Assembly (NCBI GenBank): GCA_028671895.1
Contig: JAPMAC010000234.1
Location: forward strand, 1,054,001-1,118,000
DNA from: Oenanthe sinensis
Taxonomy: Eukaryota; Streptophyta; Magnoliopsida; Apiales; Apiaceae
DNA length: 64,000 bases
Direction: 5' to 3'
Shown here: one piece after another, positions 1-13,580 of the stretch
How positions within the stretch are numbered: position 1 is the first letter of the stretch
Layout of the letters: each line of letters begins with the position of its first letter
Program-made: the position numbers and the translations under genes
The notes under the pieces: generated by a model
Seen by the model: only the letters and a program-made list of their open reading frames with translations
What the model was told of the DNA's origin: nothing
Databases searched by the model: none

Positions 1-823
1 GTTTGAACTTTAAAGCCATTTATAGCTTTATTCTTGAATCGTTTGAACTTGAAAACAACTTGTAGCTTCATTCTTGACTCGTTTATATATGGAATCAACT
101 TGAAAGAACTTCTAGCATCATTCTTGACTCATTTGTTTATGAAACTATTTGTAACAATATAAGGTTTCATTCTTAACTTGTTTGAACTTGAAAGCCACTT
201 ATAGCTTCATTCTTGACTCGTTTGTATATGGAAATAACTTGTAAAATCTCGTAGGATCAATCTTCACTCATTTGAACATGAAAACAATTCGTAATAATTT
301 GAGGCTTCGTTCTTGACTCGTTTTAACATGAAAACAAATTATAGCTTCATTCTTGACTCGTTTGAACTTGAAAACAACTTATAGGATCATTCTTGACTCG
401 TTTATACTTGGAAACAACTTGAAAGAACTTCTAGCATCATTCTTGACTCATTTGTACATGAAAACAATTTGTAACAATATAAGACTTCATTCTTAAGTCG
501 TTTGAACTTTAAAGCCATTTATAGCTTTATTCTTGAATCGTTTGAACTTGAAAACAACTTATAGCTTCATTCTTGACTCGTTTATACATGGAATCAACTT
601 GAAAGAACTTCTAGCATCATTCTTGACTCATTTGTTCATGAAACTATTTGTAACAATATAAGGCTTCATTCTTAACTTGTTTGAACTTGAAAGCCACTTA
701 TAGCTTCATTCTTGACTCGTTTGTACATGGAAATAACTTGTAAAATCTCGTAGGATCAATCTTCACTCATTTGAACATGAAAACAATTCATAACAATATA
801 AGGCTTCATTCTTAACTCGTTTG

Positions 824-839
824 AACTTGAAAACAAGTT
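824..839. repeat. Perfect short inverted repeat in one monomer type
   Basis: AACTTG, AAAA, CAAGTT: two 6-bp arms with a 4-base loop, made where the 40-mer carries CAAGTTATAG in place of CAACTTATAG. The same variant occurs many times in the window, for example near 2006, 6112, 13063 and 56122. The more common CAACTTATAG form has no such symmetry. Confidence 0.7.
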
Positions 840-1317
840 ATAGCTTCATTCTTGACTCGTCTGAACTTAAAAAAACTAATAGCTTCATTCTTGACTCGTT
901 TATACATGGAAACAACTTGAAAGAACTTCTAGCATCATTCTTGACTCATTTATACATGAAAACAAGTTGTAACAATTTAAGGCTTCATTCTTAAATCGTT
1001 TGAACTTGAAAGCCACTTATAGCTTTATTCTTGACTCGTTTGAACTTGATAATAACTTATAGCTTCATTCTTGACTCGTTTATACTTAAAAACAACTTGA
1101 AAGAACTTTTAGCATCATTCTTGACTCATTTGTACATGAAAACAATTGGTAACAATTTAAGGCTTCATTCTTAACTCGTTTGAACTTGAAAGCCACTTAT
1201 AGCTTCATTCTTGACTCGTTTGTACATGGAAATAACTTGTAAAAACTCGTAGGATCAATCTTTACTCATTTGAACATGAAAACAATTCATAATAATTTGA
1301 GGCTTCGTTCTTGACTC

Positions 1318-1351
1318 GTTTTAACATGAAAACAAATTATAGCTTTGACTC
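1318..1351 (+). repeat. 34-bp truncated monomer, zone marker (first of seven)
   Basis: This monomer begins GTTTTAACAT and has lost 6 bp between AGCTT and TGACTC, leaving AGCTTTGACTC. Identical deletions lie at 5426-5459, 9354-9387, 11885-11918, 12379-12412, 13552-13585 and 14544-14577. I found none after about 14.6 kb, where the same position in the order holds the full 40-mer. It probably arose once and spread with its HOR. Confidence 0.88.
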
Positions 1352-2280
1352 GTTTGAACTTGAAAACAACTTATAGAATCATTCTTGACTCGTTTATACT
1401 TGGAAACAACTTGAAAGAACTTCTAGCATCATTCTTGACTCATTTGTACATGAAAACAATTTGTAACAATATAAGACTTCATTCTTAACTCGTTTGAACA
1501 TAAAAGCCACTTATAGCTTTATTCTTGACTCGTTTGAACTTGAAAACATCTTATAGGATCATTCTTGACTCGTTTATACTTGTAAACAACTTGAAAGAAC
1601 TTCTAGCATCATTCTTGACTCATTTGTACATGAAAACAATTTGTAACAATATAAGACATCATTCTTAACTCGTTTGAACTTTAAAGCCATTTATAGCTTT
1701 ATTCTTGAATCGTTTGAACTTGAAAACAACTTATAGCTTCATTCTTGACTCGTTTATACATGGAATCAACTTGAAAGAACTTCTAGCATCATTCTTGACT
1801 CATTTGTTCATGAAACTATTTGTAACAATATAAGGCTTCATTCTTAACTTGTTTGAACTTGAAAGCCACTTATAGCTTCATTCTTGACTCGTTTGTACAT
1901 GGAAATAACTTGTAAAATCTCGTAGGATCAATCTTCACTCATTTGAACATGAAAACAATTCGTAACAATATAAGGCTTCATTCTTAACTCGTTTGAACTT
2001 GAAAACAAGTTATAGCTTCATTCTTGACTCGTCTGAACTTAAAAACAACTAATAGCTTCATTCTTGACTCGTTTATACATGGAAACAACTTTAAAGAACT
2101 TCTAGCATCATTCTTGACTCATTTATACATGAAAACAATTTGTAACAATTTAAGGCTTCATTCTTAAATCGTTTGAACTTGAAAGCCACTTATAGCTTTA
2201 TTCTTGACTCGTTTGAACTTGAAAATAACTTATAGCTTCATTCTTGACTCGTTTATACATGGAAACAACTTGAAAGAACT

Positions 2281-2460
2281 TGTAGCATCATTCTTGACTC
2301 ATTTGTACATGAAAACAATTTGTAACAATTTAAGGCTTCATTCTTAACTCGATTGAACTTGAAAGCCACTTATAGCTTCATTCTTGACTCGTTTGAACTT
2401 GAAAACAACTTATAGCTTCATTCTTGACTCGTTTATACATGGAAACAACTTGAAAGAACT
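2281..2460 (+). repeat. Extra 180-bp block present in copy 1, absent from copy 2
   Basis: Positions 2281 and 2461 start with the same bases, TGTAGCATCA, so this stretch is one complete 50+40+40+50 turn. HOR copy 2 runs straight from the first flank to the second at about 6390. That accounts exactly for 4108 minus 3928. The block has private variants, including a monomer beginning GATTGAACTT. Its gain or loss fits unequal exchange in 180-bp register. Confidence 0.88.
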
Positions 2461-4108
2461 TGTAGCATCATTCTTGACTCATTTGTACATGAACACAATT
2501 TGTAACAATTTAAGGCTTCATTCTTAACTCGTTTGAACTTGAAAGCCACTTATAGCTTCATTCTTGACTCGTTTTAACTTCAAAACAACTTATAGCTTCA
2601 TTCTTGACTCGTTTATACTTGGAAACAACTTGAAAGAACTTCTAGCATCATTCTTGACTCAGTTGTACATGAAAATAATTTGTAACAATATAAGGCTTCA
2701 TTCTTAACTGGTTTGAACTTGAAAACCACTTATAACTTTATTCTTGACTCGTTTGAACTTGAAATCAACTTATAGCTTCATTCTTGACTCGTTTATACAT
2801 GGAAACAACTTGAAAGAACTTGTAGCATCATTCTTGACTCATTTGTACATGAAAACAATTTATAACAATAGAAGGCTTCATTCTTAACTCGTTTGAACTT
2901 GAAAGCCACTTATAGCTTCATTCTTGACTCGTTTGAACTTGAAAACAAGTTATAGCTTCATTCTTGACTCGTTTGAACTTAAAAACAATTTATAGCTTCA
3001 TTCTTGACTCGTTTATACATAGAAACAACTTGAAAGAACTTCTAGCATCATTCTTGACTCATTTATACATGAAAACAATTTGTAACAATTTAAGGCTTCA
3101 TTCTTAACTCGTTTGAACTTGAAAGCCACTTATAGCTTCATTCTTGACTCGTTTGTACATGGAAATAACTTGTAAAAACTCGTAGGATCAATCTTTACTC
3201 ATTTGAACATGAAAACAATTCGTAATAATTTGAGGCTTCGTTCTTGACTCGTTTTAACATGAAAACAAATTATAGCTTCATTCTTGACTCGTTTGAACTT
3301 GAAAACAACTTATACGATCATTCTTGACTCGTTTATACTTGGAAACAACTTGAAAGAACTTCTAGCATCATTCTTGACTCATTTGTACATGAAAACAATT
3401 TGTAACAATATAAGACTTCATTCTTAACTCGTTTGAACTTTAAAGCCATTTATAGCTTTATTCTTGACTCGTTTGAACTTGAAAACAACTTATAGCTTCA
3501 TTCTTGACTCGTTTATACATGGAATCAACTTGAAAGAACTTCTAGCATCATTCTTGACTCATTTGTTCATGAAACTATTTGTAACAATATAAGGCTTCAT
3601 TCTTAACTGGTTTGAACTTGAAAACCACTTATAACTTTATTCTTGACTCGTTTGAACTTGAAATCAACTTATAGCTTCATTCTTGACTCGTTTATACATG
3701 GAATCAACTTGAAAGAACTTCTAGCATCATTCTTGACTCATTTGTTCATGAAACTATTTGTAACAATATAAGGCTTCATTCTTAACTTGTTTGAACTTGA
3801 AAGCCACTTATAGCTTCATTCTTGACTCGTTTGTACATGGAAATAACTTGTAAAAACTCGTAGGATCAATCTTTACTCATTTGAACATGAAAACAATTCG
3901 TAATAATTTGAGGCTTCGTTCTTGACTCGTTTTAACATGAAAACAAATTATAGCTTCGTTCTTGACTCGTTTGAACTTGAAAACAACTTATAGGATCATT
4001 CTTGACTCGTTTATACTTGGAAACAACTTGAAAGAACTTCTAGCATCATTCTTGACTCATTTGTACATGAAAACAATTTGTAACAATATAAGACTTCATT
4101 CTTAACTC

Positions 4109-7100
4109 GTTTGAACTTTAAAGCCATTTATAGCTTTATTCTTGAATCGTTTGAACTTGAAAACAACTTGTAGCTTCATTCTTGACTCGTTTATATATGG
4201 AATCAACTTGAAAGAACTTCTAGCATCATTCTTGACTCATTTGTTTATGAAACTATTTGTAACAATATAAGGTTTCATTCTTAACTTGTTTGAACTTGAA
4301 AGCCACTTATAGCTTCATTCTTGACTCGTTTGTATATGGAAATAACTTGTAAAATCTCGTAGGATCAATCTTCACTCATTTGAACATGAAAACAATTCGT
4401 AATAATTTGAGGCTTCGTTCTTGACTCGTTTTAACATGAAAACAAATTATAGCTTCATTCTTGACTCGTTTGAACTTGAAAACAACTTATAGGATCATTC
4501 TTGACTCGTTTATACTTGGAAACAACTTGAAAGAACTTCTAGCATCATTCTTGACTCATTTGTACATGAAAACAATTTGTAACAATATAAGACTTCATTC
4601 TTAACTCGTTTGAACTTTAAAGCCATTTATAGCTTTATTCTTGAATCGTTTGAACTTGAAAACAACTTATAGCTTCATTCTTGACTCGTTTATACATGGA
4701 ATCAACTTGAAAGAACTTCTAGCATCATTCTTGACTCATTTGTTCATGAAACTATTTGTAACAATATAAGGCTTCATTCTTAACTTGTTTGAACTTGAAA
4801 GCCACTTATAGCTTCATTCTTGACTCGTTTGTACATGGAAATAACTTGTAAAATCTCGTAGGATCAATCTTCACTCATTTGAACATGAAAACAATTCATA
4901 ACAATATAAGGCTTCATTCTTAACTCGTTTGAACTTGAAAACAAGTTATAGCTTCATTCTTGACTCGTCTGAACTTAAAAAAACTAATAGCTTCATTCTT
5001 GACTCGTTTATACATGGAAACAACTTGAAAGAACTTCTAGCATCATTCTTGACTCATTTATACATGAAAACAAGTTGTAACAATTTAAGGCTTCATTCTT
5101 AAATCGTTTGAACTTGAAAGCCACTTATAGCTTTATTCTTGACTCGTTTGAACTTGATAATAACTTATAGCTTCATTCTTGACTCGTTTATACTTGAAAA
5201 CAACTTGAAAGAACTTTTAGCATCATTCTTGACTCATTTGTACATGAAAACAATTGGTAACAATTTAAGGCTTCATTCTTAACTCGTTTGAACTTGAAAG
5301 CCACTTATAGCTTCATTCTTGACTCGTTTGTACATGGAAATAACTTGTAAAAACTCGTAGGATCAATCTTTACTCATTTGAACATGAAAACAATTCATAA
5401 TAATTTGAGGCTTCGTTCTTGACTCGTTTTAACATGAAAACAAATTATAGCTTTGACTCGTTTGAACTTGAAAACAACTTATAGAATCATTCTTGACTCG
5501 TTTATACTTGGAAACAACTTGAAAGAACTTCTAGCATCATTCTTGACTCATTTGTACATGAAAACAATTTGTAACAATATAAGACTTCATTCTTAACTCG
5601 TTTGAACATAAAAGCCACTTATAGCTTTATTCTTGACTCGTTTGAACTTGAAAACATCTTATAGGATCATTCTTGACTCGTTTATACTTGTAAACAACTT
5701 GAAAGAACTTCTAGCATCATTCTTGACTCATTTGTACATGAAAATAATTTGTAACAATATAAGACATCATTCTTAACTCGTTTGAACTTTAAAGCCATTT
5801 ATAGCTTTATTCTTGAATCGTTTGAACTTGAAAACAACTTATAGCTTCATTCTTGACTCGTTTATACATGGAATCAACTTGAAAGAACTTCTAGCATCAT
5901 TCTTGACTCATTTGTTCATGAAACTATTTGTAACAATATAAGGCTTCATTCTTAACTTGTTTGAACTTGAAAGCCACTTATAGCTTCATTCTTGACTCGT
6001 TTGTACATGGAAATAACTTGTAAAATCTCGTAGGATCAATCTTCACTCATTTGAACATGAAAACAATTCGTAACAATATAAGGCTTCATTCTTAACTCGT
6101 TTGAACTTGAAAACAAGTTATAGCTTCATTCTTGACTCGTCTGAACTTAAAAACAACTAATAGCTTCATTCTTGACTCGTTTATACATGGAAACAACTTT
6201 AAAGAACTTCTAGCATCATTCTTGACTCATTTATACATGAAAACAATTTGTAACAATTTAAGGCTTCATTCTTAAATCGTTTGAACTTGAAAGCCACTTA
6301 TAGCTTTATTCTTGACTCGTTTGAACTTGAAAATAACTTATAGCTTCATTCTTGACTCGTTTATACATGGAAACAACTTGAAAGAACTTGTAGCATCATT
6401 CTTGACTCATTTGTACATGAACACAATTTGTAACAATTTAAGGCTTCATTCTTAACTCGTTTGAACTTGAAAGCCACTTATAGCTTCATTCTTGACTCGT
6501 TTTAACTTCAAAACAACTTATAGCTTCATTCTTGACTCGTTTATACTTGGAAACAACTTGAAAGAACTTCTAGCATCATTCTTGACTCATTTGTACATGA
6601 AAATAATTTGTAACAATATAAGGCTTCATTCTTAACTGGTTTGAACTTGAAAACCACTTATAACTTTATTCTTGACTCGTTTGAACTTGAAATCAACTTA
6701 TAGCTTCATTCTTGACTCGTTTATACATGGAAACAACTTGAAAGAACTTGTAGCATCATTCTTGACTCATTTGTACATGAAAACAATTTATAACAATAGA
6801 AGGCTTCATTCTTAACTCGTTTGAACTTGAAAGCCACTTATAGCTTCATTCTTGACTCGTTTGAACTTGAAAACAAGTTATAGCTTCATTCTTGACTCGT
6901 TTGAACTTAAAAACAATTTATAGCTTCATTCTTGACTCGTTTATACATAGAAACAACTTGAAAGAACTTCTAGCATCATTCTTGACTCATTTATACATGA
7001 AAACAATTTGTAACAATTTAAGGCTTCATTCTTAACTCGTTTGAACTTGAAAGCCACTTATAGCTTCATTCTTGACTCGTTTGTACATGGAAATAACTTG

Positions 7101-8036
7101 TAAAAACTCGTAGGATCAATCTTTACTCATTTGAACATGAAAACAATTCGTAATAATTTGAGGCTTCGTTCTTGACTCGTTTTAACATGAAAACAAATTA
7201 TAGCTTCATTCTTGACTCGTTTGAACTTGAAAACAACTTATAGGATCATTCTTGACTCGTTTATACTTGGAAACAACTTGAAAGAACTTCTAGCATCATT
7301 CTTGACTCATTTGTACATGAAAACAATTTGTAACAATATAAGACTTCATTCTTAACTCGTTTGAACTTTAAAGCCATTTATAGCTTTATTCTTGACTCGT
7401 TTGAACTTGAAAACAACTTATAGCTTCATTCTTGACTCGTTTATACATGGAATCAACTTGAAAGAACTTCTAGCATCATTCTTGACTCATTTGTTCATGA
7501 AACTATTTGTAACAATATAAGGCTTCATTCTTAACTGGTTTGAACTTGAAAACCACTTATAACTTTATTCTTGACTCGTTTGAACTTGAAATCAACTTAT
7601 AGCTTCATTCTTGACTCGTTTATACATGGAATCAACTTGAAAGAACTTCTAGCATCATTCTTGACTCATTTGTTCATGAAACTATTTGTAACAATATAAG
7701 GCTTCATTCTTAACTTGTTTGAACTTGAAAGCCACTTATAGCTTCATTCTTGACTCGTTTGTACATGGAAATAACTTGTAAAAACTCGTAGGATCAATCT
7801 TTACTCATTTGAACATGAAAACAATTCGTAATAATTTGAGGCTTCGTTCTTGACTCGTTTTAACATGAAAACAAATTATAGCTTCGTTCTTGACTCGTTT
7901 GAACTTGAAAACAACTTATAGGATCATTCTTGACTCGTTTATACTTGGAAACAACTTGAAAGAACTTCTAGCATCATTCTTGACTCATTTGTACATGAAA
8001 ACAATTTGTAACAATATAAGACTTCATTCTTAACTC
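4109..8036 (+). repeat. Higher-order repeat A, copy 2 (3928 bp)
   Basis: This is the same ordered set of monomers as 1-4108 minus one 180-bp block. Markers recur 3928 bp further on: GTTTATATAT at 4189 and 8117, GGTTTC at 4271 and 8199, and ACTTTTAG at 5213 and 9141. Differences from copy 1 apart from the block appear to be scattered single bases, so the duplication looks recent. Confidence 0.9.
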
Positions 8037-10280
8037 GTTTGAACTTTAAAGCCATTTATAGCTTTATTCTTGAATCGTTTGAACTTGAAAACAACTTGTA
8101 GCTTCATTCTTGACTCGTTTATATATGGAATCAACTTGAAAGAACTTCTAGCATCATTCTTGACTCATTTGTTTATGAAACTATTTATAACAATATAAGG
8201 TTTCATTCTTAACTTGTTTGAACTTGAAAGCCACTTATAGCTTCATTCTTGACTCGTTTGTATATGGAAATAACTTGTAAAATCTCGTAGGATCAATCTT
8301 CACTCATTTGAACATGAAAACAATTCGTAATAATTTGAGGCTTCGTTCTTGACTCGTTTTAACATGAAAACAAATTATAGCTTCATTCTTGACTCGTTTG
8401 AACTTGAAAACAACTTATAGGATCATTCTTGACTCGTTTATACTTGGAAACAACTTGAAAGAACTTCTAGCATCATTCTTGACTCATTTGTACATGAAAA
8501 CAATTTGTAACAATATAAGACTTCATTCTTAACTCGTTTGAACTTTAAAGCCATTTATAGCTTTATTCTTGAATCGTTTGAACTTGAAAACAACTTATAG
8601 CTTCATTCTTGACTCGTTTATACATGGAATCAACTTGAAAGAACTTCTAGCATCATTCTTGACTCATTTGTTCATGAAACTATTTGTAACAATATAAGGC
8701 TTCATTCTTAACTTGTTTGAACTTGAAAGCCACTTATAGCTTCATTCTTGACTCGTTTGTACATGGAAATAACTTGTAAAATCTCATAGGATCAATCTTC
8801 ACTCATTTGAACATGAAAACAATTCGTAACAATATAAGGCTTCATTCTTAACTCGTTTGAACTTGAAAACAAGTTATAGCTTCATTCTTGACTCGTCTGA
8901 ACTTAAAAAAACTAATAGCTTCATTCTTGACTCGTTTATACATGGAAACAACTTGAAAGAACTTCTAGCATCATTCTTGACTCATTTATACATGAAAACA
9001 AGTTGTAACAATTTAAGGCTTCATTCTTAAATCGTTTGAACTTGAAAGCCACTTATAGCTTTATTCTTGACTCGTTTGAACTTGATAATAACTTATAGCT
9101 TCATTCTTGACTCGTTTATACTTGAAAACAACTTGAAAGAACTTTTAGCATCATTCTTGACTCATTTGTACATGAAAACAATTGGTAACAATTTAAGGCT
9201 TCATTCTTAACTCGTTTGAACTTGAAAGCCACTTATAGCTTCATTCTTGACTCGTTTGTACATGGAAATAACTTGTAAAAACTCGTAGGATCAATCTTTA
9301 CTCATTTGAACATGAAAACAATTCGTAATAATTTGGGGCTTCGTTCTTGACTCGTTTTAACATGAAAACAAATTATAGCTTTGACTCGTTTGAACTTGAA
9401 AACAACTTATAGAATCATTCTTGACTCGTTTATACTTGGAAACAACTTGAAAGAACTTCTAGCATCATTCTTGACTCATTTGTACATGAAAACAATTTGT
9501 AACAATATAAGACTTCATTCTTAACTCGTTTGAACATGAAAGCCACTTATAGCTTTATTCTTGACTCGTTTGAACTTGAAAACATCTTATAGGATCATTC
9601 TTGACTCGTTTATACTTGTAAACAACTTGAAAGAACTTCTAGCATCATTCTTGACTCATTTGTACATGAAAACAATTTGTAACAATATAAGACATCATTC
9701 TTAACTCGTTTGAACTTTAAAGCCATTTATAGCTTTATTCTTGAATCGTTTGAACTTGAAAACAACTTATAGCTTCATTCTTGACTCGTTTATACATGGA
9801 ATCAACTTGAAAGAACTTCTAGCATCATTCTTGACTCATTTGTTCATGAAACTATTTGTAACAATATTAGGCTTCGTTCTTAACTTGTTTGAACTTGAAA
9901 GCCACTTATAGCTTCATTCTTGACTCGTTTGTACATGGAAATAACTTGTAAAATCTTGTAGGATCAATCTTCACTCATTTGAACATGAAAACAATTCGTA
10001 ACAATATAAGGCTTCATTCTTAACTCGTTTGAACTTGAAAACAAGTTATAGCTTCATTCTTGACTCGTCTGAACTTAAAAACAACTAATAGCTTCATTCT
10101 TGACTCATTTATACATGGAAACAACTTGAAAGAACTTCTAGCATCATTCTTGACTCATTTATACATGAAAACAATTTGTAACAATTTAAGGCTTCATTCT
10201 TAAATCGTTTGAATTTGAAAGCCACTTATAGCTTTATTCTTGACTCGTTTGAACTTGAAAATAACTTATAGCTTCATTCT
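8037..10280 (+). repeat. Higher-order repeat A, copy 3, partial
   Basis: It follows copy 2 at offset 3928, with the GACATC marker at 5763 and 9691, for about 2.2 kb. At about 10280 the order changes: where copy 2 has a 50-mer beginning GTTTATACAT with AACTTGTAGC, this copy switches to one beginning GTTTATACTT with AACTTTTAGC, a type found about 1.17 kb earlier in the unit. The breakpoint is approximate because neighbouring monomers are so similar. Confidence 0.75.
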
Positions 10281-11649
10281 TGACTCGTTTATACTTGAAA
10301 ACAACTTGAAAGAACTTTTAGCATCATTCTTGATTCATTTGTACATGAAAACAATTGGTAACAATTTAAGGCTTCATTCTTAACTCGTTTGAACTTGAAA
10401 GCCACTTATAGCTTCATTCTTGACTCGTTTGTACATGGAAATAACTTGTAAAAACTCGTAGGATCAATCTTTACTCATTTGAACATGAAAACAATTCGTA
10501 ATAATTTGAGGCTTCGTTCTTGACTCGTTTTAACATGAAAACAAATTATAGCTTCATTCTTGACTCGTTTGAACTTGAAAACAACTTATAGAATCATTCT
10601 TGACTCGTTTATACTTGGAAACAACTTGAAAGAACTTCTAGCATCATTATTGACTCATTTGTACATGAAAACAATTTGTAACAATATAAGACTTCATTCT
10701 TAACTCGTTTGAACATGAAAGCCACTTATAGCTTTATTCTTGACTCGTTTGAACTTGAAATCATCTTATAGGATCATTCTTGACTCGTTTATACTTGTAA
10801 ACAACTTGAAAGAACTTCTAGCATCATTCTTGACTCATTTGTACATGAAAACAATTTGTAACAATATAAGACTTCATTCTTAACTCGTTTGAACTTTAAA
10901 GCCATTTATAGCTTTATTCTTGAATCGTTTGAACTTGAAAACAACTTATAGCTTCATTCTTGACTCGTTTATACATGGAATCAACTTGAAAGAACTTCTA
11001 GCATCATTCTTGACTCATTTGTTCATGAAACTATTTGTAACAATATAAGGCTTCATTCTTAACTTGTTTGAACTTGAAAGCCACTTATAGCTTCATTCTT
11101 GACTCGTTTGTACATGGAAATAACTTGTAAAATCTCGTATGATCAATCTTCACTCATTTGAACATGAAAACAATTCGTAACAATATAAGGCTTCATTCTT
11201 AACTCGTTTGAACTTGAAAACAAGTTATAGCTTCATTCTTGACTCGTCTGAACTTAAAAACAACTAATAGCTTCATTCTTGACTCGTTTATACATGGAAA
11301 CAACTTGAAAGAACTTCTAGCATCATTCTTGACTCATTTATACATGAAAACAATTTGTAACAATTTAAGGCTTCATTCTTAAATCGTTTGAACTTGAAAG
11401 CCACTTATAGCTTTATTCTTGACTCGTTTGAACTTGAAAATAACTTATAGCTTCATTCTTGACTCGTTTATACTTGGAAACAACTTGAAAGAACTTCTAG
11501 CATCATTCTTGACTCATTTGTACATGAAAACAATTTGTAATAATTTAAGGCTTCATTCTTAACTCGTTTGAACTTGAAAGCCACTTATAGCTTCATTCTT
11601 GACTCGTTTGAACTTGAAAACAAGTTATAGCTTCATTCTTGACTCGTTT
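8391..11649 (+). repeat. 3259-bp segment, left copy of a direct repeat (offset 5190)
   Basis: Markers in this stretch recur exactly 5190 bp downstream: a 39-bp monomer with seven A (8901 and 14091), ACTTTTAG (9141 and 14331; 10314 and 15504) and the variant TGATTCATTT (10331 and 15521). The match starts just after a monomer that is full length here but the 34-bp type in the right copy. It ends at 11649, where this copy jumps to a GTTTATACAT monomer. It overlaps the partial third copy of HOR A. Confidence 0.82.
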
Positions 11650-13580
11650 ATACATGGAATCAACTTGAAAGAACTTCTAGCATCATTCTTGACTCATTTG
11701 TTCATGAAACTATTTGTAACAATATAAGGCTTCATTCTTAACTTGTTTGAACTTGAAAGCCACTTATAGCTTCATTCTTGACTCGTTTGTACATGGAAAT
11801 AACTTGTAAAATCTCGTAGGATCAATCTTCACTCATTTGAACATGAAAACAATTCGTAATAATTTGAGGCTTCGTTCTTGACTCGTTTTAACATGAAAAC
11901 AAATTATAGCTTTGACTCGTTTGAACTTGAAAACAACTTATAGAATCATTCTTGACTCGTTTATACTTGGAAACAACTTGAAAGAACTTCTAGCATCATT
12001 CTTGACTCATTTGTACATGAAAACAATTTGTAACAATATAAGACTTCATTCTTAACTCGTTTGAACATGAAAGCCACTTATAGCTTCATTCTTGACTCGT
12101 TTGAACTTGATAATAACTTATAGCTTCATTCTTGACTCGTTTATACTTGAAAACAACTTGAAAGAACTTTTAGCATCATTCTTGACTCATTTGTACATGA
12201 AAACAATTGGTAACAATTTAAGGCTTCATTCTTAACTCGTTTGAACTTGAAAGCCACTTATAGCTTCATTCTTGACTCGTTTGTACATGGAAATAACTTG
12301 TAAAAACTCGTAGGATCAATCTTTACTCATTTGAACATGAAAACAATTCGTAATAATTTGAGACTTCGTTCTTGACTCGTTTTAACATGAAAACAAATTA
12401 TAGCTTTGACTCGTTTGAACTTGAAAACAACTTATAGAATCATTCTTGACTCGTTTATACTTGGAAACAACTTGAAAGAACTTCTAGCATCATTCTTGAC
12501 TCATTTGTACATGAAAACAATTTGTAACAATATAAGACTTCATTCTTAACTCGTTTGAACATGAAAGCCACTTATAGCTTTATTCTTGACTCGTTTGAAC
12601 TTGAAAACATCTTATAGGATCATTCTTGACTCGTTTATACTTGTAAACAACTTGAAAGAACTTCTAGCATCATTCTTGACTCATTTGTACATGAAAACAA
12701 TTTGTAACAATATAAGACATCATTCTTAACTCGTTTGAACTTTAAAGCCATTTATAGCTTTATTCTTGAATCGTTTGAACTTGAAAATAACTTATAGCTT
12801 CATTCTTGACTCGTTTATACATGGAATCAACTTGAAAGAACTTCTAGCATCATTCTTGACTCATTTGTTCATGAAACTATTTGTAACAATATAAGGCTTC
12901 ATTCTTAACTTGTTTGAACTTGAAAGCCACTTATAGCTTCATTCTTGACTCGTTTGTACATGGAAATAACTTGTAAAATCTCGTAGGATCAATCTTCACT
13001 CATTTGAACATGAAAACAATTCGTAACAATATAAGGCTTCATTCTTAACTCGTTTGAACTTGAAAACAAGTTATAGCTTCATTCTTGACTCGTCTGAACT
13101 TAAAAACAACTAATAGCTTCATTCTTGACTCGTTTATACATGGAAACAACTTGAAAGAACTTCTAGCATCATTCTTGACTCATTTATACATGAAAACAAT
13201 TTGTAACAATTTAAGGCTTCATTCTTAAATCGTTTGAACTTGAAAGCCACTTATAGCTTTATTCTTGACTCGTTTGAACTTGAAAATAACTTATAGCTTC
13301 ATTCTTGACTCGTTTATACTTGAAAACAACTTGAAAGAACTTTTAGCATCATTCTTGATTCATTTGTACATGAAAACAATTGGTAACAATTTAAGGCTTC
13401 ATTCTTAACTCGTTTGAACTTGAAAGCCACTTATAGCTTCATTCTTGACTCGTTTGTACATGGAAATAACTTGTAAAAACTCGTAGGATCAATCTTTACT
13501 CATTTGAACATGAAAACAATTCATAATAATTTGAGGCTTCGTTCTTGACTCGTTTTAACATGAAAACAAATTATAGCTTT
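11650..13580 (+). repeat. Mosaic satellite between the two 3.26-kb copies
   Basis: This stretch holds blocks seen elsewhere in HOR A but in a different order, including two 34-bp monomers (11885 and 12379). The ACTTTTAG marker falls at 12166 and 13339, 1173 bp apart, the same spacing as 9141 to 10314 and 14331 to 15504. There is nothing but satellite here. Confidence 0.75.

Larger units (their letters stand above)
1..4108 (+). repeat. Higher-order repeat A, copy 1 (4108 bp)
   Basis: The opening monomers (a 40-mer with TTAAAGCCAT ending TTCTTGAATC, then a 50-mer beginning GTTTATATAT at 81) return in the same order with GTTTATATAT at 4189, giving a period of 4108 bp. Other markers keep that offset: GGTTTC at 163 and 4271, and ACTTTTAG at 1105 and 5213. 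Inside the unit the same 40-mer also starts at 500, 1672 and 3431, so the unit is itself built from shorter related blocks. It carries one extra 180-bp block (2281-2460) that copy 2 lacks. Confidence 0.9.

Noticed and set aside
4109..8036. HOR copies as long terminal repeats or transposon copies
   Set aside because: There are no terminal motifs, target-site duplications, primer-binding site or coding sequence. The copies abut head to tail and consist only of the monomers.
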